From NCBI GenBank assembly GCA_949295415.1, contig CASFLA010000078.1, positions 1-45,849 of the forward strand: a stretch of DNA of 45,849 nucleotides, given 5' to 3'. Origin of the DNA: an uncultured Oscillospiraceae bacterium. Lineage in GTDB: Bacteria > Bacillota > Clostridia > Oscillospirales > Acutalibacteraceae. Below the pieces are notes generated by a model. It saw nothing but the letters and a program-made list of their open reading frames with translations, did no database searches and was not told the origin of the DNA. The position numbers and the translations under genes were made by a program. Below are positions 24,490-31,848 of this stretch, in pieces. Every line of letters begins with the position of its first letter. The first letter of the stretch is position 1.

Positions 24490-25273
24490 AAAATCTTATA
24501 TACCCGCAAAGGGTTACACTCCTATTTGCAAAATAGGTGAGTGCTCATTAAAGAAGTTAGAGTTCGGCATTATCGAGCTTGATGCAGGCGAGAGCCTCGG
24601 CTTCAATACCTATGATAAAGAAACCGCATTTATTATGCTTGAGGGTCATTGCAATGTTGCTTTTGAAGGAACCAAATGGGAAAATGTTGGCAACAGAATG
24701 ACTGTTTTTGAAAATAAAAAAGCTGAAAGCTTCTATATGCCTAAGGAGCAGGAGCTTACTATTGAAGCTATTGACCATATTAAGATTGCAGTTTGTGCAA
24801 CTCCCGTTGCAGAAAAAACCGAGCCTCAGCTTCTTAAAGCTGACCGTGTTCCCCTTAAGCTTCTCGGCAAGGTCCCTTATGAAAGAGAAACCAGCTTTAT
24901 TATTGATGGAACAACCAATGCTAAGGTTTTAACCATTGGCGAATGCTATGTTACTGAGGGTAACTGGGCAGGCTTCCCGCCCCATAAGCATGACGAGGAC
25001 CATATGCCCACAGAGTGCATCGCTGAGGAAATTTATTATTTCCTTTTCGACCCCAAACAGGGCTTTGCTGTTCAGTGCCTCTATACTGCTGACGGCGAGA
25101 TTGATGAAGCATACCGCGTTAAAAACGATGAGTTGGTTGAGTTCCCCGTAGGTTATCATACCACTGTTTCAACTCCCGGTTACCAGACCTATTTCCTGTG
25201 GCTTATGGCCGGTGATTATCAGGGCTTCAACAGAAGTAATGACCCTGAGCATGATTGGATTGCTAATAAGTAA
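24479..25273 (+). CDS. iolB: 5-deoxy-glucuronate isomerase family protein (IolB-like)
   Basis: IolB is a metal-dependent cupin that turns 5-deoxy-glucuronate into 5-dehydro-2-deoxygluconate in inositol breakdown. The 264-residue product aligns with IolB over its length: GNWAGFPPHKHDED near residue 160 (metal-binding His, His), EEIYYFLFDPKQGFAVQ near 184, PVGYHTTVSTPGY near 222 and a terminal NDPEHDWI. The start lies within the end of the kinase gene. No inositol dehydrogenase, IolE or IolD is nearby, so the real substrate may be another 5-deoxy or keto uronate. Confidence 0.88.
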   Translation: MNYKKSYIPAKGYTPICKIGECSLKKLEFGIIELDAGESLGFNTYDKETAFIMLEGHCNVAFEGTKWENVGNRMTVFENKKAESFYMPKEQELTIEAIDHIKIAVCATPVAEKTEPQLLKADRVPLKLLGKVPYERETSFIIDGTTNAKVLTIGECYVTEGNWAGFPPHKHDEDHMPTECIAEEIYYFLFDPKQGFAVQCLYTADGEIDEAYRVKNDELVEFPVGYHTTVSTPGYQTYFLWLMAGDYQGFNRSNDPEHDWIANK

Positions 25274-25282
25274 TTTATTTCA

Positions 25283-25310
25283 GCCGAAGGGGTATTTATG
25301 TCCCTTCGGC
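25283..25310 (+). other. Intra-operon hairpin after the IolB-like gene
   Basis: A 9-base-pair perfect stem (GCCGAAGGG 25283-25291 with CCCTTCGGC 25302-25310) lies between the IolB-like and epimerase genes. No T run follows, so it may mark an mRNA-processing or stability site within the operon. Confidence 0.65.
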
Positions 25311-25338
25311 ACTTCTGTATAGTCAAGGAGGATTAAAA

Positions 25339-26196
25339 ATGGTAGTTTTAAAGAATGAAAACGCAGTTTTGAAAATAAATGAACGCGGCGCAGAGATGAA
25401 GAGCTTTACAGTTAATAATGTAGAATATCTTTGGGTGGGCGACCCTAATTTTTGGGCGTCCAGCGCTCCGCATCTTTTCCCGATAGCAGGCGGATTAAAG
25501 GATGATAAATATATCCTTAACGGAAAGGAATATATCCTTTCCAAGCACGGCTTTGCAAAGAATATGGATTTTGCAGTTGAATCTGTAAGCGATAATAAAG
25601 CAACTTTTTTGCTTACTGCAACCGATGAAACCAAGGTTTCATTCCCTTATGATTTTGAATTCAGAGTAACCTATACCTTGTTTAATGATAAGGTTCAGGT
25701 TGACTATGATGTTAAGAACATAAATGATGATAAAATGTTCTTTTCTGTCGGCGCCCATGAGGGTTATGCTTGCCCTGAGGGAATTGAAGAATACGATATT
25801 ATTTTCAAAGAGAACGAAACGCTTAACAGTTATGTTGTTTATGGTAATCTTATCGGTAAGGATACAACTCCCGTTATTGAAAATACCAAGATTTTACCGC
25901 TTGAATATAAATACTTTGCAGTTGATGCACTTGTATTTAAAGATGTTAAGTCAGAGGAGTGCAGCCTTGTTAACAGAAAAACCGGCAGAGGAATCAAATT
26001 AGAGTATCCTAATTTCCCGTTTATGCTGCTTTGGACTAAACCCAACGCACCTTTTATCTGCATCGAGCCTTGGTTTGGCATCCCCGGAAGCCTTGATGAT
26101 GACTGCATTATTGAGAATAAAGAAGGTATTCAGTGCATAAATGCAGGCGAAACCTTCTCCTGCACAAGAGTAATTACTGCTTTGGAGGGTAAATAA
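25339..26196 (+). CDS. Aldose 1-epimerase family protein (LacX-like)
   Basis: The 285-residue product belongs to the galactose mutarotase-like fold, which interconverts anomers of free or phosphorylated aldoses. Visible family segments are NERGAEMKSF, SAPHLFPIAG near 53, HGFAKNMDF near 74, SVGAHEGYACP near 137 and CIEPWFGIPG near 235, with the likely catalytic His and Glu. AAGGAGG precedes the ATG. The next gene begins one base after its stop, so it is an integral part of the operon. Confidence 0.87.
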   Translation: MVVLKNENAVLKINERGAEMKSFTVNNVEYLWVGDPNFWASSAPHLFPIAGGLKDDKYILNGKEYILSKHGFAKNMDFAVESVSDNKATFLLTATDETKVSFPYDFEFRVTYTLFNDKVQVDYDVKNINDDKMFFSVGAHEGYACPEGIEEYDIIFKENETLNSYVVYGNLIGKDTTPVIENTKILPLEYKYFAVDALVFKDVKSEECSLVNRKTGRGIKLEYPNFPFMLLWTKPNAPFICIEPWFGIPGSLDDDCIIENKEGIQCINAGETFSCTRVITALEGK

Positions 26197-26197
26197 T

Positions 26198-26854
26198 ATG
26201 AGCTACGAGTTAATAGTAAAAAACAATCCTAATCTTAAAATTTATAAGGTTACCGATAAGGAGTTTATTCCTTACGGTAAAGTTCTCAATAATCTTTCAA
26301 TCGACGAGATTATTGAGGTTGCTAATAAAATCCCTATGCCTGCAGAGGGTTCTATGTATGTTCCCGAGCTCGAGGAGTTTATGAAGACTAAAGCCGCTAA
26401 GGAAATGCAAGAGGATTGCTATGGCGAGATGCCGACTCAGGTTGGTTATTGCTATGGTTCAAGCAACAAGCTTAACGCGGTTGAATGGCATAAGGATTCT
26501 GAAATCAATATTGCAACAACTCCGCTTGTGCTGATTTTGGGCAAGGTTCAGGATATTGTTGACAATAAGGTTGATTCATCTACCTTTAAAATTTTCTATC
26601 TTGAAAAGGGCGATGCAGTCGAAGTTTATGCAACAACCTTGCATTTTTGTCCTTGTCAGGTATTAAAGAGTGGTTTTGGCTGTGTTGTTGGTCTTCCTAA
26701 GGGCACTAACATTCCGCTCCAAAACGAGCATGAAGATAAGGTTCTTTTCCGCAAAAACAAGTGGATTTTAGCCCATGTTGAGAATGAGGGACTTATTGGT
26801 CGCGGCGTTCTCCCCGGTGTTACAGGCGAAAACTACGAAATTAGAGGAGAATAA
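26198..26854 (+). CDS. DUF4867 family protein (cupin-like)
   Basis: The 218-residue product matches DUF4867, with PAEGSMYVPELEEF near 48, MPTQVGYCYGSSNKLNAVEWH near 77 and EVYATTLHFCPCQV near 149. The family has no assigned activity. Conserved His and Glu residues (EWHKDSEIN) suggest a metal-binding cupin-type isomerase or lyase. It sits tightly between the epimerase and the FGGY kinase, so it probably acts on the sugar made or used by them. One base separates it from the next start. Confidence 0.8.
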   Translation: MSYELIVKNNPNLKIYKVTDKEFIPYGKVLNNLSIDEIIEVANKIPMPAEGSMYVPELEEFMKTKAAKEMQEDCYGEMPTQVGYCYGSSNKLNAVEWHKDSEINIATTPLVLILGKVQDIVDNKVDSSTFKIFYLEKGDAVEVYATTLHFCPCQVLKSGFGCVVGLPKGTNIPLQNEHEDKVLFRKNKWILAHVENEGLIGRGVLPGVTGENYEIRGE

Positions 26855-26855
26855 A

Positions 26856-28328
26856 ATGAAATATCTTCTCGGAATAGATTTTGGCGGCGGTGCTTCTAAG
26901 GCAACTATTATTGATACCTTGGGTAATATCGTTGCTGAGCATTCGGTTGAGTATCCGACCCTTCATCCCGATAAAGGCTACTGCGAGCAAAAACCTGAGG
27001 ATTGGTATAAGGCTCTTTGCGAGGATACAACCGAGTTGTTTAAGAAAAGTGGTATCGATGCGGCTGATATTTTAGCAGTTTCTATTGATTCGGCAACTCA
27101 TACCGCTGTTTTATGTGATAAAGACGCTAATCCCTTACGCCCTGCAATTCATTGGACCGATTCGCGCAGTAAGCCTCAGTCCGATGCTTTAAAGGCTATA
27201 GCAATGGATATGATTGTTAAAAAATGCTTCTCAAAGCCCGATACTATCTGGACTTTGCCGCAGATTATCTGGGTTAAGGAAAATGAGCCCGAGGTCTTCG
27301 CTAAAATGGGTAAGATTTTCTTTGAGAAGGATTATATCCGTTATCTTTTAACCGATGTTTACTGCACTGATTATATTGAGGCGCAGGGAAGTATGCTTTT
27401 TGATAACAATACTATGCAGTGGGATGATGAACTTTGTGCATTAGCGGGTATTGATAAAGCTATTTTACCTCCCATTGTTAAGCCTACTGATATTATCGGT
27501 TCTGTTACTGAAAAAGCAGCAGCCCAAACAGGTTTAGCGGCAGGAACTCCCGTTATTTGCGGAACAACCGATACTGTTATGGAGGTTTTTGCTTCCGGTG
27601 CAGTCCAAAAGGGTCAGATGACCGTAAAATTAGCAACTGCAGGCAGAATCTGTGTTATTACAGACCGCTCATATCCTAATGAGCATTTAATTAACTATGC
27701 CCATATTGTTGACGGTATGTGGTATCCCGGAACTGCAACTAAAGCGGCGGCATCGAGCTATCGTTGGTATAGAGATACCTTTGATGGCGACTATAAGCAG
27801 CTTGACGCTGCGGCGGCAGAAATTCCCCTTGGCTCAAACGGTGTTATGTTCCACCCATATATTAACGGAGAGCTTACTCCGTATGCAGACCCGACTCTTT
27901 GCGGTAGCTTCATCGGTCTCAGAGCTGAGCATACAAAAGCTGAGTTTACAAGAGCCGTTTTAGAGGGTGTTTCATTCTCGCTTTTGCATAGTATGGTTTC
28001 TTTAAACCAAATTGGTATCGAGCATGATGATTATGCTACACTTATTGGTGGCGGTGCTAAGGGTAAGCTTTGGGCACAGATTACTGCTGATATGTTGGGT
28101 ATTACTCTTAAAACTACCGAAAGCAGTGACTCCTCGTTTGGCTCTGCTATGCTTGCAGGCATTGCAGTTGGAGTGTTCTCTGATGCGGTTGATGCAGTTA
28201 AAAAATGCGTTAAGGTTAGGGATACTATTATTCCCAACCTTGAAAACACCGCAAAATACAAGGAACTCTTTAAGAAATATAAGGCGGTCCATGATGCTTT
28301 GGCGCCTATATATCATGGAGAATTTTAA
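26856..28328 (+). CDS. FGGY family carbohydrate kinase (xylulokinase-like)
   Basis: The 490-residue kinase phosphorylates a ketose or polyol with ATP. It has the two actin-like domains, with VSIDSATHTAVLCD, PAIHWTDSRS near 98, and GGGAKGKLWAQITADML near 393. The phosphate-binding loop reads DFGGGASK in place of the usual DxGTxSxK. I start at ATG 26856, behind GGAG and one base after the DUF4867 stop; the longer frame from 26775 lies within that gene. The substrate is unknown. Its last base is the first base of the ETF gene start, so the two are coupled. Confidence 0.88.
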   Translation: MKYLLGIDFGGGASKATIIDTLGNIVAEHSVEYPTLHPDKGYCEQKPEDWYKALCEDTTELFKKSGIDAADILAVSIDSATHTAVLCDKDANPLRPAIHWTDSRSKPQSDALKAIAMDMIVKKCFSKPDTIWTLPQIIWVKENEPEVFAKMGKIFFEKDYIRYLLTDVYCTDYIEAQGSMLFDNNTMQWDDELCALAGIDKAILPPIVKPTDIIGSVTEKAAAQTGLAAGTPVICGTTDTVMEVFASGAVQKGQMTVKLATAGRICVITDRSYPNEHLINYAHIVDGMWYPGTATKAAASSYRWYRDTFDGDYKQLDAAAAEIPLGSNGVMFHPYINGELTPYADPTLCGSFIGLRAEHTKAEFTRAVLEGVSFSLLHSMVSLNQIGIEHDDYATLIGGGAKGKLWAQITADMLGITLKTTESSDSSFGSAMLAGIAVGVFSDAVDAVKKCVKVRDTIIPNLENTAKYKELFKKYKAVHDALAPIYHGEF

Positions 28329-29707
28329 TGAAGATTTTAGTTTGTGTTAAGCAGGTTACATCGGGCGAAATAAACCCGTTTGATGCTTGTGCCTTAGAAT
28401 GTGCGCTTCGCATTCCCGATGCAGAAATCACTGTTTTAAGTATGGGCAGACCTAATGTTGAAAATCTGCTTCGTTCACTGACAAGACTCGGCAATGTTAA
28501 CGGCATTTTGCTTTCTGATACCGCTTTTGCAGGTGCGGATACTTTGGCTACGGGTTATGCTTTAAGCCTCGCGGCTAAAAAGGTTGACCCCGACCTTATT
28601 ATTTGCGGCAGACAGACTGTTGACGGTGATACCGCGCAGACAGGCTCTGTTTTGGCAAAAATGATGGGATTCCCCGTTATTACCAATGTTATGAGCATTG
28701 ATAATTTAAGCGATAATGAAATTTCTTGCACAACAAGATTGGGTGAGGAAAAGACGATACTTCCCGCAGTTATTACTGTTGAAAGAATAAACGAGCTTCG
28801 TTTTCCGAGCATTCGCTCAAAAGCAAAGGATATAACTGTATGGAATGCCGATGATATCGGTGCAGACAAGAGTTGTTGCGGCATTCTTGGCTCTCCGACT
28901 AAGGTCGTTAAGAGCTTTGAGAATGAAAGCGGCAAGAGAAGATGCAAGTTTATTGAACCGTCTGAGCTTAAAAATGTTATTGCCGAGGGTCTTAAAAAAG
29001 ATAAGGCCGCCGAACACAGGATTATATCTGAGAAAAAGCTTAAAAATGTTTGGATAATCGGAGAGGAACCGCGCGAAATGGCAGAAACTGTATCAGATGA
29101 TATAACTGTTATTGAGCGCGCTGATGCAGATACTCTTATTGCTAAAATAAAAGAAGGCCAACCCGATTTTGTCCTTTGGCCCGGCGATATCTGGGCAAGA
29201 AGAACAGCCCCGATTGTTTCTGCGGCGTTAATGACCGGACTTTGTGCCGATTGCACCGCGCTTGAAACCGATGGGGAAGAGCTTTTTATGTATCGCCCTG
29301 CTTTTAGTGGAAATATTATTGCAAAAATCAGATGCGTTACAAAGCCTTGTATGGCAACCGTTAGAACAGCCGCGGCTGAAATGAGTGATTTAATGCTCGG
29401 TTTGGGCAAAGGTGTTAAGGATATTTATCCCGAAGCCTTAAAATTTGCGGATTATTTGGGCGCAGAACCTGTTGCATCAAGAGCTTTGGTGGATACAGGG
29501 TTAGCACCTTATTCCCATCAGGTCGGAATAACGGGTAAAATTGTTAGTCCCAAGGTTTATGTTGCGGCAGGAATTTCGGGCGCAGTGCATCATATTGTAG
29601 GAATGCAACAGTCGGGAACAATTATCGCCATAAACCCCGATAAATCGGCACCGATATTCGATTATTGTGACTATGGAATTGTTGCAAAATTAGAGGATTT
29701 ATTCTAA
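28328..29707 (+). CDS. Fused electron transfer flavoprotein, EtfB-EtfA
   Basis: ETF takes electrons from flavin dehydrogenases, or works with them in electron bifurcation. This 459-residue product joins both subunits. An EtfB part (MKILVCVKQV, GADTLATGYAL, CGRQTVDGDTAQ, about residues 1-185) is followed by an EtfA part (LTGLCADCTAL near 305, RPAFSGNIIAKI, VGITGKIVSPKVYVAAGISG near 402, and APIFDYCDYGIV). The EtfA FAD site appears intact. Two separate subunits total about 590 residues, so this is a shortened fusion. Operon linkage to the FAD and iron-sulfur proteins indicates one redox module. Confidence 0.88.
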   Translation: MKILVCVKQVTSGEINPFDACALECALRIPDAEITVLSMGRPNVENLLRSLTRLGNVNGILLSDTAFAGADTLATGYALSLAAKKVDPDLIICGRQTVDGDTAQTGSVLAKMMGFPVITNVMSIDNLSDNEISCTTRLGEEKTILPAVITVERINELRFPSIRSKAKDITVWNADDIGADKSCCGILGSPTKVVKSFENESGKRRCKFIEPSELKNVIAEGLKKDKAAEHRIISEKKLKNVWIIGEEPREMAETVSDDITVIERADADTLIAKIKEGQPDFVLWPGDIWARRTAPIVSAALMTGLCADCTALETDGEELFMYRPAFSGNIIAKIRCVTKPCMATVRTAAAEMSDLMLGLGKGVKDIYPEALKFADYLGAEPVASRALVDTGLAPYSHQVGITGKIVSPKVYVAAGISGAVHHIVGMQQSGTIIAINPDKSAPIFDYCDYGIVAKLEDLF

Positions 29708-29713
29708 ATTTTA

Positions 29714-29750
29714 AAAGACTTGGAGGTTTTGGCTTCCAAGTCTTATTTTA
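29714..29750 (+). terminator. Terminator of the catabolic operon
   Basis: A 10-base-pair perfect stem (29715-29724 with 29735-29744) with a ten-base loop is followed by ATTTTAT, seven bases behind the ETF stop. Confidence 0.8.
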
Positions 29751-29773
29751 TCCCTTAAAAACTGTTAATTTAA

Positions 29774-29802
29774 TTGACTTTTCTTAATAGTTTTGGTATT
29801 AT
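29774..29802 (+). promoter_or_regulatory. Promoter of the yicC-remA-gmk operon
   Basis: TTGACT (29774-29779) and TATTAT (29797-29802) with a 17-base spacer stand 48 bases before the yicC start. Confidence 0.75.
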
Positions 29803-29849
29803 TAATAATATATATTATTTTGCTTATATTATAGTTTTAGGAGAAAATT

Positions 29850-30728
29850 ATGATTGAAAGTATGACCGGCTACGGTAGAGGAGAATTTTCAGAAAACGAG
29901 CTTACCGTAACCGTTGAAATCAAATCTGTTAACCATCGCTTTTTTGAATGCCAAATTAAAGCGCCTCGCCAGTTCTCGTTTTTAGAGGATAAGCTTAAAA
30001 GCTATATCCAATCAAGAGTAACAAGGGGTAAGCTTGATGTATTTGTGAATTATTCGTTTGATGGCGCTTCTAACGATACTGTTGAAATAAATGAGGATGC
30101 AGTTAAGGGTTACATAGAGGCTTTTAAAACAGTTTCTAAAAAATATAAAATCAAGAATGACTTAACTGTTGCAACTCTGGCTAAACAGGACGGAATCTTC
30201 TCAGTATCAAGAAAGAACATTGATGAGGAGCTTGCCGCTTCGGTTCTTTTAAAGGCTGCAGAAATTGCGGTTGATTCATTTATTGAGGCAAGAGAGGTTG
30301 AGGGCGAGAAGCTTGTTGCCGATGTTATTGTAAGAGCTGATAACATTCTTTCTATGGTCGAAAAGGTTGAAGAGCTTTCTCCAAAAACCGTCGCTGAATA
30401 TAAAGAGCGCTTGGAAAAGAAAATCCGCGAGGTCTTGGAAAACAAGGATATTGATGACCAGCGCATTGTAACGGAGGTTGCTATATTTGCCGATAAGGTT
30501 GCAGTTGATGAGGAAACCGTCAGACTCCGCACCCATATCGGTCATCTGAAGGATCTCTTGGCAAGCGGTGAGATTGTTGGCAAAAAGCTTGATTTTATTG
30601 TTCAGGAAATGAACAGAGAGGCTAATACAACAGGCTCAAAATGTCAGGATGTCAATGTTACTAAGCTAGTAGTTGATATAAAATCGGAAATCGAGAAAAT
30701 CAGAGAGCAAATTCAGAATATTGAATAA
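29850..30728 (+). CDS. yicC: YicC/YloC family endoribonuclease
   Basis: YicC proteins cut RNA and take part in mRNA and small-RNA turnover. The 292-residue product has the conserved opening [24 protein letters not shown] near 25, [10 protein letters not shown] near 60, and the C-terminal [22 protein letters not shown] with its acidic residues. TAGGAG precedes the ATG. It heads the Firmicute order yicC-remA-gmk-rpoZ-priA. Confidence 0.94.
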   Translation: MIESMTGYGRGEFSENELTVTVEIKSVNHRFFECQIKAPRQFSFLEDKLKSYIQSRVTRGKLDVFVNYSFDGASNDTVEINEDAVKGYIEAFKTVSKKYKIKNDLTVATLAKQDGIFSVSRKNIDEELAASVLLKAAEIAVDSFIEAREVEGEKLVADVIVRADNILSMVEKVEELSPKTVAEYKERLEKKIREVLENKDIDDQRIVTEVAIFADKVAVDEETVRLRTHIGHLKDLLASGEIVGKKLDFIVQEMNREANTTGSKCQDVNVTKLVVDIKSEIEKIREQIQNIE

Positions 30729-30745
30729 TTGATTTGGTGATAAAA

Positions 30746-31012
30746 ATGAAACTTATAAACATCGGCTTTGGAAATATGGTTTCTGCTTCAAGACTGGTTG
30801 CCATTGTAAGCCCTGAATCTGCACCCATAAAGCGTATTATTGCAGAGGCAAAGGAAAAGGGCACATTAATTGATGCAACCCATGGTAGAAGAACAAGAGC
30901 GGTTATTATTACCGATAGTGACCTCATCATTTTAACCTATCTTCAGTCAGAAACCGTTGCCGCAAGACTTGATGAGTTAGAGGCCGCAGAAAGCGAGGAA
31001 GAAAATGAGTAA
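30746..31012 (+). CDS. remA: RemA family DNA-binding regulator (DUF370)
   Basis: RemA controls matrix and osmoprotection genes in Bacillus and binds DNA as a ring-shaped oligomer. The 88-residue product has the family's [27 protein letters not shown] and [17 protein letters not shown] choose ATG 30746, with GGTGA ahead; TTG 30734 and GTG 30737 overlap that site. It overlaps gmk by 8 bases, as is usual for this gene pair. Confidence 0.93.
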   Translation: MKLINIGFGNMVSASRLVAIVSPESAPIKRIIAEAKEKGTLIDATHGRRTRAVIITDSDLIILTYLQSETVAARLDELEAAESEEENE

Positions 31013-31592
31013 GGGAACGCTTATTATCATCTCCGGCCCCTCGGGTTCGGGCAAGGATACCGTTATGAAAGAACTTTTTAAACTTATGCCTGAACTTAAG
31101 TTTTCGATTTCCTCTGTTTCAAGAGCAATGCGCGAGGGCGAGGTTCAGGGCGAAAAGTATAACTTTATCAGCCGCGATGAGTTCTTGAAAATGATTGAGA
31201 ATAATGATTTACTTGAATATAACGAGTATTGCGGTAATTTCTACGGAACGCCTATAAAACCCGTTAATGATTGCATCGAAAACGGGCAGGAAATATTGCT
31301 TGAGCTTGATGTTAACGGCGCTTATAATGTCCGTAAAAAATGCAACGACTGCTTCAGCATTTTTATTATGCCCCCTTCCTTTGAGGCTTTAAAAGCCAGA
31401 TTGGTTAGCCGCGGAACCGAAACAGCTGAGGCTATTGAAAAGCGCCTAAAAGCAGCTAAAGATGAAATCGAAAGAGCCGGCGAATATGATTATATCGTTG
31501 TTAATAATGTTTTATCTGAAACTGTAGCCGATATTGCTACAATTATCAAATCGGAAAGAATGAAGTCTGATCGCGTTAGTGTAACGCTTTAA
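31005..31592 (+). CDS. gmk: Guanylate kinase
   Basis: Guanylate kinase makes GDP from GMP and ATP. The 195-residue enzyme has the P-loop [11 protein letters not shown] near residue 8, a GMP-binding segment [19 protein letters not shown] near 36, NFYGTP near 77 and the lid [16 protein letters not shown] near 131. The usual TTR of the GMP loop is replaced by SRAM with RxGE kept. It is translationally coupled to remA. Confidence 0.95.
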   Translation: MSKGTLIIISGPSGSGKDTVMKELFKLMPELKFSISSVSRAMREGEVQGEKYNFISRDEFLKMIENNDLLEYNEYCGNFYGTPIKPVNDCIENGQEILLELDVNGAYNVRKKCNDCFSIFIMPPSFEALKARLVSRGTETAEAIEKRLKAAKDEIERAGEYDYIVVNNVLSETVADIATIIKSERMKSDRVSVTL

Positions 31593-31631
31593 AAAAATAA
31601 TTTTTTCATATAGAAAAAGGAGATAAATATT

Positions 31632-31811
31632 ATGCTTAATCCCGCAATTGGTAAACTGATTAAAAATTCTGACAGCCGTTATAAACTGGTTCTCGATGTT
31701 GCTAAAAAGGCAAGAAAAATTGCCAATGAAGCAAACGAAAACGAGGAAATCATAACCGAAAAGCCGGTAACTCTCGCAATGAACGAGATGTCTGCCGATA
31801 TTGACGATTAA
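31632..31811 (+). CDS. rpoZ: DNA-directed RNA polymerase omega subunit
   Basis: Omega helps assemble and stabilise RNA polymerase. This short gene gives 59 residues, from MLNPAIGKLIKNSDSRYKLV through VAKKARKIANE to KPVTLAMNEM, the expected omega layout (substrate of beta' folding). AAGGAGA lies ahead of ATG 31632. Its position between gmk and priA is the standard Firmicute order. Confidence 0.93.
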   Translation: MLNPAIGKLIKNSDSRYKLVLDVAKKARKIANEANENEEIITEKPVTLAMNEMSADIDD

Positions 31812-31848
31812 TTAAAACTTAACATTAAATTTTGGGGGTGTGGCTTAT

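Noticed and set aside
31593-31631. Terminator between gmk and rpoZ
   Set aside because: AAAAAATAATTTTTT is a weak A/T stem with almost no loop and no G-C pairs.
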